From an uncultured cyanobacterium (GTDB lineage: Bacteria > Cyanobacteriota > Cyanobacteriia > Cyanobacteriales > FACHB-T130): DNA of 60,356 nucleotides. Shown piece after piece: positions 8,643 through 17,132 of the stretch. The notes under the pieces are model-generated. The model worked only from the letters and a program-made list of their open reading frames with translations, was not told where the DNA came from and searched no databases. The stretch covers positions 1 to 60,356 of the forward strand of contig CAKZHE010000231.1 of NCBI GenBank assembly GCA_936920195.1. Reading direction: 5' to 3'. The number at the start of each line of letters is the position of its first letter. Position 1 is the stretch's first letter. The position numbers and the translations under genes are program-made.

Positions 8643-8696
8643 GTTCGTAGTTGGGCTTCAGCCCTTCCGGATTGGGGCTAAAGCCCAACTACGAAC
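8643..8696. repeat. 54-bp palindromic repeat (GTTCGTAGTTGGGC family)
   Basis: GTTCGTAGTTGGGCTT pairs with AAGCCCAACTACGAAC around a CCGGATTGGG centre, giving a long near-perfect hairpin. A second copy with the same arms lies at 44062-44116. It sits between cysK and a small membrane protein gene, and its dispersion suggests a small interspersed palindrome rather than a gene-specific terminator. Confidence 0.85.
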
Positions 8697-8747
8697 TTAG
8701 TTTACTGAACTGTATTGGATTATAATCAAGTTATTTGTTTTTCACTC

Positions 8748-8984
8748 CTAATGGCTTTGCTCGCTCCCAGAGTCAGGAGTGAGTTGTTGCTCTAGTTTCT
8801 TTTCCCGTTGTTCGTTGAGATTTTTAGGCTTGTCGCTGGGAAATAAACCCAAAACAAAGTTGTTGAGTTGGGTGCGGGTGCGGGTGCTGGCGCTTTTCAT
8901 GGGTTCTGGTAAAATGCGATCGCCAACAAAAACAAATAGCAAAAACAGAAAGGTAGCAATTCCAATAAGGGTTTTTGGGCGCAT
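8748..8984 (-). CDS. Small single-pass membrane protein, unknown function
   Basis: From ATG 8984 the product is 78 aa. A hydrophobic helix (about residues 4-22, TLIGIATFLFLLFVFVGD) is followed by a short polar, basic-then-acidic tail ending GSEQSH. No catalytic motif is visible. A longer frame from 9050 would add 22 residues that overlap the C-terminal codons of the amidase gene and look unlike a real N-terminus, so the internal ATG is chosen. It starts 30 bp after the amidase stop on the same strand and could be cotranscribed with it. The protein is likely real but unrecognised. Confidence 0.6.
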   Translation of the reverse strand: MRPKTLIGIATFLFLLFVFVGDRILPEPMKSASTRTRTQLNNFVLGLFPSDKPKNLNEQREKKLEQQLTPDSGSEQSH

Positions 8985-9013
8985 AACTTTAAAAGTCGAA
9001 AGTCTGATTTCCG

Positions 9014-10420
9014 CTATTCTACGGCTAAAGTGGGACGGCGATCGCGCCAAGGTTGCGCCGCTTCTATTTGGGCAGCCAGGGCAATAATCGCAATTTCTTG
9101 GGCGGGACGACCGACAATTTGCACCCCTACTGGTAAATTACGATCGGTGAAACCTGTGGGAATGGCGATCGCTGGTTGTCCGGTAGCATTAAAGGGAGGA
9201 CAAGGGGCTACCCATTCAATGATTTTTGGTAATCTTTCCTCTGGGGTGAGGTTTGCCCATGCTCCTACCCGAATCGCTGGAGACATATTGGTAGGCAGCA
9301 GGAGAGCATCGTAGTGTTCAAAAAAGCCGACAATTTGCCGCGCCACCATCTGCATTTTACTTACCGCTTGTAGGTAAAGCCCTGCGCCTACAGTACGCGC
9401 CAAAAACCAGCGATTTACCTCTTCTAGCAACTCTTCTGGAATGCCGGAGGCGGCAACCGCAGTTTGCCAAACGGCAGTAAAAGGTTCGATAAGTTCGCTA
9501 AAATCTAGTTCCACGGGATCGAGATCGTGTCCTAGATTTTCCAGCAGTTGGGCTGTATCTAATACCGCCTGCTGACAAGCAGGAGCCGCTGCCCCAATGG
9601 GAGGTAAGTTGGTAGCAAAAGCGATTCGCAATCCCCCCAAGCGCATTTTAGTAGCTTCGCGGAAAGAAATTTCGGGTTCAGGCAACCAATAGGGGTCGCC
9701 AGTCACGTAACCAGACATCACATCCAGCAAGGCAGCGGCATCGGCAACGGTACGTCCGAAGGTTCCTTGGGTAGCAATTCCACTCAGGCGATCGCCTACT
9801 GGAGCATGAGATATTCTACCCCGTGATGGTTTAAGTCCCACTAACCCGCAACAGAAAGCTGGTCCGCGAATGGAGCCACCGCCATCGGAACCCTGGGCGA
9901 TGGGGCAAAGTCCGGCAGCGAGGGCGGCAGCAGCGCCACCGCTGGAGCCTCCCGGCGTATAATCTAAATTCCAAGGGTTGCGGGTGGGAGGAAAGCCGGG
10001 GGGTTCTGTGTAGGGCATGGAACCCAGTTCCGAGGTAGCGGTTTTGCCTAAGATAATGAAACCTGCTTGCCGAATCTTGGTAACTACCCCGCTATCGTGG
10101 GTAGCTACTTGCCCTAACAATGCGCGGTTGCCATAACTGCAAGGTACTCCCGCCACCGGAGTTAAATCTTTGATGGAAATTGGCACGCCAAAAAAAGGCG
10201 GCAAGTCAGCAGAAGTGGCAGTGGCTAACTGTTCGGTTTGAGCTTTGGCAGTGGCTAGTGCCTGCTCTGCAATCACGGTAAAATAGCTGTTAATCTGGGG
10301 GTCTAAGCGCTGGATGCGTTCTAGGTATAGTTCTACCAACTCTAGGGGCGAGACTTCCTTGCAGCGAATTAGCTGGGCTTGTCCGATGGCTGAGGTAAAA
10401 GCTAGATCGACTTGATTCAT
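9014..10420 (-). CDS. Amidase signature enzyme (GatA-like amidase)
   Basis: The 468-aa protein is an amidase-signature hydrolase that cleaves amide bonds using the Ser-cisSer-Lys triad. K84 (PISIKDL), cis-Ser S159 or S160 (PGGSSGGAAAA) and the nucleophile S183 (DGGGSIRGPA) are all present, so it should be active. Its length and the C-terminal stretch (PVGVQIVGRPAQE) fit a general amidase; tRNA amidotransferase GatA is a relative, but the missing gatB/gatC context and divergent middle region argue for a stand-alone amidase of unknown substrate. The start ATG is well placed. Confidence 0.88.
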   Translation of the reverse strand: MNQVDLAFTSAIGQAQLIRCKEVSPLELVELYLERIQRLDPQINSYFTVIAEQALATAKAQTEQLATATSADLPPFFGVPISIKDLTPVAGVPCSYGNRALLGQVATHDSGVVTKIRQAGFIILGKTATSELGSMPYTEPPGFPPTRNPWNLDYTPGGSSGGAAAALAAGLCPIAQGSDGGGSIRGPAFCCGLVGLKPSRGRISHAPVGDRLSGIATQGTFGRTVADAAALLDVMSGYVTGDPYWLPEPEISFREATKMRLGGLRIAFATNLPPIGAAAPACQQAVLDTAQLLENLGHDLDPVELDFSELIEPFTAVWQTAVAASGIPEELLEEVNRWFLARTVGAGLYLQAVSKMQMVARQIVGFFEHYDALLLPTNMSPAIRVGAWANLTPEERLPKIIEWVAPCPPFNATGQPAIAIPTGFTDRNLPVGVQIVGRPAQEIAIIALAAQIEAAQPWRDRRPTLAVE

Positions 10421-10503
10421 GGGTAGGTGCGATCGCTATCTTGACTTCAACGCCTAAGCGCTTAGGGGCAATGCCATCTTATCCTATGATCGACTGCGGC
10501 GAT

Positions 10504-11322
10504 CTACTTCTTTTTCCGGTTTTGCTGGCGTGACTTAGCTGCCTGCTTGCGTTTCGCTTTTTTGTTAGGTTTAGATTTTTGAGAGGATTTACTAGAAGTT
10601 TCCATAAAACCTGATGGTGCAGGAACTTCATAAAACCACGATCTTTCTCTCCGTGGCAGTTCGTCAGCAGACTTTAATCCCAAGTCTACTTGAACATCAT
10701 CCCAATCTCCATTCATCAATATTTCAACGCAATCAGCGGCAAAAGCTTGCTCAATTAAAGGAGCAGATTCAACTGCCTTTAAATCTATCAGAGTTCCCAC
10801 TAAAAAATCATTAAACTCTGGATCATTTTCTGTAAACTTTTCCAGTTCCTTACTAATAATAGCCACGCATTCAGCACGAGTTTCTGGGTAATTTGCCGCA
10901 ATTTTTTCTAAGGATGCACTAGCAGAGACGCGAGCAAACATCTCATTTTCAGGATTAGCCAAATACTCAGACAGCACCGGAATTGCCTTCGCTCCAATCA
11001 TGCCGTAGACTTTGGGCAAGTTATCAGATATCCAGTCATCATCCTGGTTGTCAAACAAACTTAGTAGTGGTTCAATTGCCTCTTCTGCTTTTAATTGTCC
11101 TAGGGTTCGGATTGCATGAATATTTGCCCAACATTCCACGGTTTCGTCGGCATCCTCTTCATACCAAGTTTTATCTAAAGCTATGCGGATTAGTTCAGGA
11201 ATATGTTCTGAGGTGATGCCTAGTTCTTCTGGATAGTTAGGCCATTTATGAAATTCGACCTCGCGGCAATCGCCATAGGTCAGTAGCTGGTTAGCAGGAA
11301 AAGAATAGGTGGTATCAGTCAT
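10504..11322 (-). CDS. HEAT/PBS-lyase-repeat-like protein with Lys/Arg-rich tail
   Basis: From ATG 11322 (MTDTTYS) the protein is 272 aa. Residues about 40-190 look like paired helices of HEAT/PBS-lyase type (IRTLGQLKAEEAIEPLLSLF, VYGMIGAKAIPVLSEYL, ASASLEKIA, LIDLKAVESAPLIEQAF). The last 35 residues are strongly basic (KPNKKAKRKQAAKSRQQ). Such proteins are scaffolds or binding adaptors; a basic tail could contact nucleic acid (inference). It lies 112 bp downstream of dndC on the same strand, so a link with the Dnd genes is possible but unproven. An upstream ATG at 11361 is less likely. Confidence 0.7.
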   Translation of the reverse strand: MTDTTYSFPANQLLTYGDCREVEFHKWPNYPEELGITSEHIPELIRIALDKTWYEEDADETVECWANIHAIRTLGQLKAEEAIEPLLSLFDNQDDDWISDNLPKVYGMIGAKAIPVLSEYLANPENEMFARVSASASLEKIAANYPETRAECVAIISKELEKFTENDPEFNDFLVGTLIDLKAVESAPLIEQAFAADCVEILMNGDWDDVQVDLGLKSADELPRRERSWFYEVPAPSGFMETSSKSSQKSKPNKKAKRKQAAKSRQQNRKKK

Positions 11323-11434
11323 ATCAATTTTCAACCTCTGGACGCTTAGTAGCCATGCCATATTATCCCATGTTGGATGTTTTAGGAAAATGGATGGTAG
11401 AAAGAATTATATAATGAAGCGATCGCTTCATCCG

Positions 11435-12979
11435 TTACCCATCCGCTTCATTCACATTATTACCTCCAAACTTAATTCCCGCCCAAGTTAACTGTTTAAT
11501 TCTATTCAGATCTCCCTCTTGCACAGCAATTTTTAAATCGCGCTTTTCATGGGCATTTTGAATCGCCTCCTCCTTAGAACGAGAACTACTATCAAAACAT
11601 CTTTCTAACTTTTCAAAAACCCCACTACGACGCGACTTGGCATATACTTGTCTTTCCGTATCCAGCAGCTTTCTCATTAATTCCAAGTGCATTTCATCAT
11701 CATTGCAGATTTCTTGCAAAACTGACCATTCATCGCTACCTAATACAGTTCTTTCAGACCGAGGACGAATATCTTCAAAAGGCTCACCTGTAGCTTCTTG
11801 ATAAATCTGGGGCAAACTATCATCAAATTCGTGTTTTTCCTCTAGCCAAATGCGCCGAATTTCGCTTAACTCTTCTGAAGTAATCAGCGTAATATCGCGC
11901 ATTTCTGGCGGGGCGGTTTGGCGAATTTTAGTTTGCGCTTCTAATACTCTCCTTAACCAATGTTCCCGCCACTCTTTTCGATATGGACCAGGAATTGGTT
12001 CAATTTTCTCCTTGCCAAAAAGTTCAACTCTGCCATAAATCCGGCGAAAATCTCTTTTATCGCGATCGTCAGCAACATCTAATTCATTACGGATATCTAA
12101 TAGCGGCTGCATCCATTCTTTTTCTTCATCATTTTGGATCATCGCCTCCATAGATTTATCTTTATTTACCATTGTACAAACCCAGCAACCAAAACGAGAA
12201 TCGCCACAACTAGGAGTAGAAGTATCCACAACTAAAGGACATTCATTATCCGCCGTTGCGCCTCGATACATCGTAAATAAATCTTTATTACTGTTATTCC
12301 AAGGATTAGGACATTGGTTTAAGTAAATCCATACTTCATCATTGCGCCAATTTTCAATAGGGCTGTAAATCAATGAGTTGGGCAACCGCTTATTCGGGCT
12401 GAGGTGAGCGCGTACTCTACCTAACTCATATTTATTCATGGTTGCGGCACGTTGCGTACTTTCATCTTTGCGAGTACCTAATACCACAATAGTTTCACCA
12501 TAAACTCGGATCGTTTCGCGAATAAAATGGTTAACAGGCTGAATTTTCATTCGATCTGTACACCAACGAAATCCATGCCGAGGTGCTGGATAACCTTTGC
12601 CAATTAAATTTACCCAAAAGGTGTCTTTTGTGGCTGGATAGAGTAATCTAGGTGCTATCGGTATATTTTGCGACCGAGCAGCTACTTCCATTCGGTTGAT
12701 AGAATTACGCACCCAAGCCGAAACAATTGGGTTTTCTACCCGCGTGTCTGTGCTAATAACATTAATAACCTTGTGACGTTTTTCTGATGGTAGTTTAGCG
12801 ATGGCATTCCATATTAGTTGTAAAACGGCTGTACTATCTTTACCTCCGCTGTATCCTATAATCCAAGGTATCTCATCCAAGCAGTACAATTCTTGGATTT
12901 CCTGAGTTAGCTTTTCTATATCTTCAACTAACTCTGTAATTGAACGTGGTGGAAAGAGCGGTATTTGAATTTCTGTCAT
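11435..12979 (-). CDS. dndC: DNA phosphorothioation system sulfurtransferase DndC
   Basis: DndC is a PAPS-reductase-fold ATP pyrophosphatase carrying a [4Fe-4S] cluster; it activates DNA for sulfur insertion during phosphorothioation. The 514-aa protein has the PP-loop SGGKDSTA (residues 44-51), the RWCTDRMK block with C140, the LGTRKDES motif and a Cys cluster (C247, C258, C265, C268; the stretch SRFGCWVC is diagnostic). Length is normal. It is transcribed divergently from dndB across 184 bp. The other modification genes dndA (or iscS), dndD and dndE and the restriction genes dndFGH are not in the window, which is unusual because DndC needs DndD/DndE to modify DNA. A HEAT-like gene follows on the same strand. 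Confidence 0.93.
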   Translation of the reverse strand: MTEIQIPLFPPRSITELVEDIEKLTQEIQELYCLDEIPWIIGYSGGKDSTAVLQLIWNAIAKLPSEKRHKVINVISTDTRVENPIVSAWVRNSINRMEVAARSQNIPIAPRLLYPATKDTFWVNLIGKGYPAPRHGFRWCTDRMKIQPVNHFIRETIRVYGETIVVLGTRKDESTQRAATMNKYELGRVRAHLSPNKRLPNSLIYSPIENWRNDEVWIYLNQCPNPWNNSNKDLFTMYRGATADNECPLVVDTSTPSCGDSRFGCWVCTMVNKDKSMEAMIQNDEEKEWMQPLLDIRNELDVADDRDKRDFRRIYGRVELFGKEKIEPIPGPYRKEWREHWLRRVLEAQTKIRQTAPPEMRDITLITSEELSEIRRIWLEEKHEFDDSLPQIYQEATGEPFEDIRPRSERTVLGSDEWSVLQEICNDDEMHLELMRKLLDTERQVYAKSRRSGVFEKLERCFDSSSRSKEEAIQNAHEKRDLKIAVQEGDLNRIKQLTWAGIKFGGNNVNEADG

Positions 12980-13050
12980 ACGAAGAAAGAATCCCCCGAA
13001 TAATATTGTTTATTCTATCGTCTGGCATCTATAGACTATAGCACAAATTT

Positions 13051-13066
13051 TGGTTTTTAAAAACCA
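13051..13066. promoter_or_regulatory. 16-bp perfect palindrome, candidate operator
   Basis: TGGTTTTTAAAAACCA is a perfect 8+8 palindrome ending 1 bp before the -35 box of the dndB promoter. DndB-type proteins repress dnd genes in other bacteria, so this could be the operator for DndB or another regulator. That role is inference. Confidence 0.4.
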
Positions 13067-13067
13067 G

Positions 13068-13096
13068 TTGATTTAATTTGTCATAATTGATATAAT
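13068..13096 (+). promoter_or_regulatory. Sigma70-type promoter for dndB
   Basis: TTGATT (13068-13073) and TATAAT (13091-13096) are separated by exactly 17 bp, about 68 bp before the dndB start codon. A 9-bp direct repeat CTATAGCAC (13036-13044 and 13111-13119) brackets the promoter together with the palindrome. Confidence 0.6.
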
Positions 13097-13163
13097 AGGG
13101 AAAACTTTGTCTATAGCACTCTTTGAAGAGCAGGACACACCCTAGAATATTGCCAGTAAAATC

Positions 13164-14735
13164 ATGGAACAGGATAACTGCGACCAAGAGGCAATTACCC
13201 TTCTTTTAGATCAGTATCTAAATAAAGAAGACCAATTGCTAGTCCAAAAAAACCGAATGGGGAGTACGGAATCTTTTATCGGTTCTGTCACTCTGGAATG
13301 GTTGAATCGTAGAGTCAAATTCGCGGCGGAATTACCTTTATTTCACCAAAAGTTTGACCAATCTGGAAACGTTATTCGCGATGCTGAAACTATTGAAGAA
13401 ATTCAGCAACGTCCCTTAGATTGGTCGCGACAACTTCCCCTCACGCAATATTTAGCAGCTCGCAAAACCCATAAATTTCCAGCCGTTCTAGTGGTAATTA
13501 GTCCCAGTTGGGTTGATAATCCCCAGGCAGAAGAATGGGACAATCAAGGAGAAGCGCGGAAATCGGCAGCTAAATTTACCCCTTTAGATAAAGGCGAAAA
13601 TTTTGGATTATTGGATGTTAGCCAAAATTTCGATGTCTTTGCCTTGGATGGACAACATCGGTTGATGGGAATCCAAGGTTTAATGGAATTAATTCAAACT
13701 GGGAAAATTCAACGTTATAACAAAAATAAAAAACCTGTAGGCGATGGCATTACGGTGGCGCAACTTGCTCAAGGGGTTGAGATTGAATCTAGTTATTTGT
13801 CCAGTTTAGCAGAAGAGAAAATTGGGATTGAATTTATTCCGGCGGCGATCGCCGGAGAAACCCGCGCCGAGGCAAAGCGGAGAATTCGTTCTATTTTTAT
13901 TCACGTCAATTTGATGGCAGTGCGGTTAAGTGCTGGACAATTGGCAATGTTAAATGAGGATGATGGCTTTTCCATTGTGGCGCGAAAAATTGCCGTTAGT
14001 CATCCTTTATTAAAGGAGATGGCAGGTAGAAAAGATCGGGTAAATTGGGATAGCGCCACCATTGCTACTAAGTCAACTGTGCTGACGACTTTGCAAGCAT
14101 TACAAGATATGTCCGAACGCTATTTAGCACCCAAATTTCCTAGTTGGAAATCCGCGGATAAAAAGAATTTAATTCCGATGCGCCCGGTTGAAGAAGAATT
14201 GGAAGCAGGAATAGCCGCTTTTCGGCAAGTATTTGACGATTTAGCCACATTAGTCAGCTATCAACGCTTAGACGGGGGTGAAAAAACTCCGGCTTTGCGC
14301 CGCTTCAGTTTTGAACAGGATAAAGAATATCCCCGTGGTGGAGAAGCGAATATTTTGTTTCGCCCAGTCGGGCAGGTGGCAGTGATGCAAGCCTTGGGAA
14401 TCTTGGTTTTTAAAAAGGGTTTTGCCCTGAAGTCTATTTTTGAAAAACTTCGCAAATATGATGCCGATGGTGGTTTTAGTGGGATGGAAAATTACCAATC
14501 CCTTTGGTATGGTGTGCTGTATGACCCCATGAGAAGGCGGGTAATGGTTTCGGGGCGAGATTTAGCTTCTAAGTTACTGATCTACATTTTAGGCGGGATT
14601 GCCGACGATTTAGAACGGGCGCAGTTGCGGCAAGATTTGGCGAAAGCCCGACAAGTTGCCGAAAATAAGGCGATGGGCTTTCATGGCAAGTTTGTCACCC
14701 TCAAAGAGGTGGGATTGCCCTCGGTACTTAATTAA
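13164..14735 (+). CDS. dndB: DNA sulfur modification protein DndB (DGQHR domain)
   Basis: DndB belongs to the DGQHR-domain family. In studied hosts it acts as a transcriptional repressor and modulator of the dnd modification genes. The 523-aa protein has the signature DGQHR at 162-166 (FALDGQHRLMGIQGL), a long central helical region and a C-terminal segment with LASKLLIYILGGIADDLE. It is longer than the roughly 360-aa proteobacterial DndB, as in cyanobacterial relatives. It is divergent from dndC, so both may be controlled from the shared 184-bp region. Downstream lies the TnpB element rather than dndD/E, so the usual partners may have been displaced. Confidence 0.85.
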   Translation: MEQDNCDQEAITLLLDQYLNKEDQLLVQKNRMGSTESFIGSVTLEWLNRRVKFAAELPLFHQKFDQSGNVIRDAETIEEIQQRPLDWSRQLPLTQYLAARKTHKFPAVLVVISPSWVDNPQAEEWDNQGEARKSAAKFTPLDKGENFGLLDVSQNFDVFALDGQHRLMGIQGLMELIQTGKIQRYNKNKKPVGDGITVAQLAQGVEIESSYLSSLAEEKIGIEFIPAAIAGETRAEAKRRIRSIFIHVNLMAVRLSAGQLAMLNEDDGFSIVARKIAVSHPLLKEMAGRKDRVNWDSATIATKSTVLTTLQALQDMSERYLAPKFPSWKSADKKNLIPMRPVEEELEAGIAAFRQVFDDLATLVSYQRLDGGEKTPALRRFSFEQDKEYPRGGEANILFRPVGQVAVMQALGILVFKKGFALKSIFEKLRKYDADGGFSGMENYQSLWYGVLYDPMRRRVMVSGRDLASKLLIYILGGIADDLERAQLRQDLAKARQVAENKAMGFHGKFVTLKEVGLPSVLN

Positions 14736-14810
14736 ATCCCGGACAAGATCGGTTAGATTGGATATGGTTGGCTGCCCAACCGCTCTTTGATGTCTCTAGT
14801 TAATATTGCT

Positions 14811-14960
14811 CTTGACACTCCCACCGCTAATCGGAGTACCGATATAGCGGGGGATTCTTAAGAGATTTTCACCCTTAACGGCGCTGCCAAAGCGCTCCTA
14901 CCCAATCCGAACCGAAGTTCATCTAGGCTACTTTTGAAATGCTTGACCAGGATATTAGCG
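14811..14960 (-). ncRNA. Putative omega (re)RNA scaffold of the TnpB element
   Basis: TnpB nucleases use an RNA from the element's 3' end, partly overlapping tnpB, followed by a guide from flanking DNA. Just after the tnpB stop, the minus strand has a GC-rich hairpin (AATCCCCCGC, GGTACTCC, GCGGTGGG) ending GAGTGTCAAG at 14811. This resembles known cyanobacterial right ends. The guide would then be minus-strand 14810-14791. The 5' limit given here is a guess and no expression evidence exists. Confidence 0.4.
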
Positions 14961-16135
14961 GCTCCATTGCAATCAGCATTGACCAACCAACCTTTAGCGG
15001 TTCGGTACAGTCCGCGCTTGATGCGTTTGCCGCTAAAATGATAAGTCTGCGGATTGTCGGCGTTCCAAACTGGAATAGCGTCATTATCCAAGGCGCTGGC
15101 CTTGCTAGTATAGGATTCTTCCTGCTCAACAACTTCAATCCCGTAACGCTCGCAGAGGCTTTCCAGCTTGCGTTTCAGCGTAAATATCGGGATTTGAGTG
15201 AAGTTCTGATTGTTGCGTTTGCCCATGTTGACCGACTGCTTAAGGTCAGGGTTGTATCCCACAACAATTTTACTGACTTGGTGGGCTTCGCACCAATCGA
15301 CAATGTACCGAGCCGACTTATTCAGATAGTCACTGACTTGATGATTCCGCTTGTCCAACAATCCAGCTTGGCGGTTTGTCAAACCTTTAATTCCCTGCAA
15401 GTCTTTAATCGACTGCAAAAAGGCATTGCGTTTGTTGTACCACTGGTTCATGGATTTCAGTCTTCGACCATCAATGATGAACGATTGGCCTGTACTGCTG
15501 ACGCAGGTTGCCAAGTTATCCACCCCAAGGTCAATACCAAGAGCGTGACCAGTCTGTTCAACCTTCGGCATTGGTTCAGCTTCATAGACGTAGGACACAT
15601 CAAAGTATCGCGCTCCCATTTTGGGGAGAATGCGAATTTCTTTGATGACTCGATCTCGAAGTCGTTCCGGTATCTGAAAGCTGACCTCTCCATGCTCGCG
15701 CCGAAAGGCACGAGACGAGGGGACAGTGAACATCCAATCTTTCTTGGGCAATCGCTCTTTGAGATCGCGTCCTCGAACAGGGATGATCAGCAGAAAATAC
15801 CCATCCTTGGGCAAGTAATGAGGAATACTGACTTTCGCCGCCACTTCTCCACGCTGTTTCGCTTGCAGCAGCTTAAAGAACGAGCGGAACGAACGATCAA
15901 CCACCTTCAATGTCTGTTGAGCAATATCAGTCGCCAGCGCCTTGTAGTTTTCATTTTCTTTCGAGTGATGATAGTTCCCTTCATATTGAAGTAAACGACG
16001 CTCTTGAAAGAAATACTGACGCACATTAAACAGTCCCACATTGAACATATTCTTGCTCAAGCGGCAAAGCTGTCTCAGGGTGTCAGATTCCGACTGACTC
16101 AGATTAAGTCGATTGGTTTGATTCAAGAACATCAC
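14858..16135 (-). CDS. tnpB: RNA-guided endonuclease TnpB (IS200/IS605 family, no zinc finger)
   Basis: TnpB is an RNA-guided DNA nuclease that maintains its IS element. The full-length 425-aa protein has the helix-turn-helix/WED-like N-terminal region and all three RuvC acids: D202 (GIDLGVDN), E339 or E340 ([11 protein letters not shown]) and D388 ([10 protein letters not shown]). It lacks the usual CxxC...CxxC zinc finger between RuvC-II and RuvC-III, having instead [21 protein letters not shown], a known subgroup. No TnpA accompanies it, so it would need one in trans. It sits between dndB and sppA, and its 5' end is only 141 bp from the sppA start. The opposite-strand frame of 351 codons is a shadow. 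The catalytic set looks intact. Confidence 0.92.
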   Translation of the reverse strand: MMFLNQTNRLNLSQSESDTLRQLCRLSKNMFNVGLFNVRQYFFQERRLLQYEGNYHHSKENENYKALATDIAQQTLKVVDRSFRSFFKLLQAKQRGEVAAKVSIPHYLPKDGYFLLIIPVRGRDLKERLPKKDWMFTVPSSRAFRREHGEVSFQIPERLRDRVIKEIRILPKMGARYFDVSYVYEAEPMPKVEQTGHALGIDLGVDNLATCVSSTGQSFIIDGRRLKSMNQWYNKRNAFLQSIKDLQGIKGLTNRQAGLLDKRNHQVSDYLNKSARYIVDWCEAHQVSKIVVGYNPDLKQSVNMGKRNNQNFTQIPIFTLKRKLESLCERYGIEVVEQEESYTSKASALDNDAIPVWNADNPQTYHFSGKRIKRGLYRTAKGWLVNADCNGAANILVKHFKSSLDELRFGLGRSALAAPLRVKIS

Positions 16136-16159
16136 AGGGTTGCCACTGAGGACATACCT

Positions 16160-16262
16160 ATTCTAGCGGCAATCCTGTTTGCTGGCAATCTCAGGGGTCT
16201 TGAACCCCGTCGATTACCGCTCCTATCCCCCTCGCCGCCAAGCCTTGCTATGGCGGTAGTCC
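16160..16262 (-). repeat. Left end of the TnpB element (imperfect hairpins)
   Basis: Upstream of tnpB are two potential stems: CAGGGGT...ACCCC near 16190 and CGCCGCC with GGCGGTAG near 16224-16258. They resemble the hairpins next to the TnpA remnant at 139-222 in spacing and in the CCCC-rich tracts. They are consistent with an IS200/IS605 left end. The exact boundary with the sppA leader cannot be placed. Confidence 0.4.
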
Positions 16263-16276
16263 CTCGGAGAATTAAG

Positions 16277-17098
16277 ATGGTTTGGCCTTTTAAGTCTAAG
16301 TTTACTAAACAAATAGCCCGAATTGAAGTAACAGGCGCGATCGCTGGTGCTACCCGCAAGCGAGTTTTAGAAGCCCTGAAAACGATTGAGGAAAAGAAAT
16401 TCCCTGCCCTATTGTTGCGGATTGACAGCCCCGGCGGTACGGTGGGAGATTCCCAAGAAATTTATAGCGCCCTGAAGAGACTGCGGGAGAAAATCAAAAT
16501 TGTCGCCAGTTTTGGCAATATTTCTGCCTCCGGGGGAGTTTATATCGGTATGGGGGCGGAATATATCGTCTCCAACCCCGGTACTATTACTGGTAGCATT
16601 GGGGTGATTTTGCGCGGGAATAACCTAGAGCGCCTGCTAGAAAAGATTGGTATTTCTTTTAAAGTGATTAAATCTGGTCCCTATAAAGATATCCTAGCCT
16701 TTGACCGAGAACTGACCGATCCTGAAAAAGACATTTTGCAACAATTGATTGATATTAGCTATCAACAATTTGTCCAAACTGTTGCCGAGGGGCGAAAACT
16801 CGCCGTCGAAAAAGTTAGAAGCTTTGCTGATGGGCGGATTTTTACTGGCGAACAAGCCTTAGAATTAGGTGTAGTCGATCGTTTGGGAACGGAAGATGAT
16901 GCCCGACGATGGGCAGCAGAATTAGCCGGATTAGATCCTGATAAAACCGAATGCTATACCCTAGAAGAACCTAAGCCTTTTTGGAATCGCCTGGTATCGA
17001 GTCAAGTGCAGGTAAGATCTGGATTGACAGCCGGGATAGATTGGTTAGAGTTTGAACTTTCAACTAATGGTCAACCCCTGTGGCTGTATCGACCTTAA
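16277..17098 (+). CDS. sppA: Signal peptide peptidase SppA (short form)
   Basis: SppA is a serine-lysine membrane-associated protease that degrades leftover signal peptides; cyanobacterial SppA proteins also act in light acclimation. This 273-aa short form (ATG 16277, MVWPFKSKF) has LLLRIDSPGGTV, the nucleophile motif NISASGGVY (S85) and the likely base K137 (SGPYKD), plus GTITGSIGVI. It lacks an obvious N-terminal membrane helix. A longer frame reaching back to 16004 would run through the TnpB element and is not real. The GGAG at about 16266 serves as ribosome-binding site, so the element insertion has left only a short leader; promoter supply may have changed. aroH follows 34 bp downstream. 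Confidence 0.88.
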   Translation: MVWPFKSKFTKQIARIEVTGAIAGATRKRVLEALKTIEEKKFPALLLRIDSPGGTVGDSQEIYSALKRLREKIKIVASFGNISASGGVYIGMGAEYIVSNPGTITGSIGVILRGNNLERLLEKIGISFKVIKSGPYKDILAFDRELTDPEKDILQQLIDISYQQFVQTVAEGRKLAVEKVRSFADGRIFTGEQALELGVVDRLGTEDDARRWAAELAGLDPDKTECYTLEEPKPFWNRLVSSQVQVRSGLTAGIDWLEFELSTNGQPLWLYRP

Positions 17099-17132
17099 TT
17101 TATTTTCCCATCAATTCGTGGAGGATTTGGGC

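Noticed and set aside
14939-15994. A long plus-strand frame of 351 codons opposite tnpB
   Set aside because: It is exactly antisense to tnpB, whose RuvC motifs are unambiguous; the antisense translation shows no family.
16004-16276. N-terminal extension of SppA
   Set aside because: It runs through the tnpB 5' region and left end; the SppA family start is at 16277.
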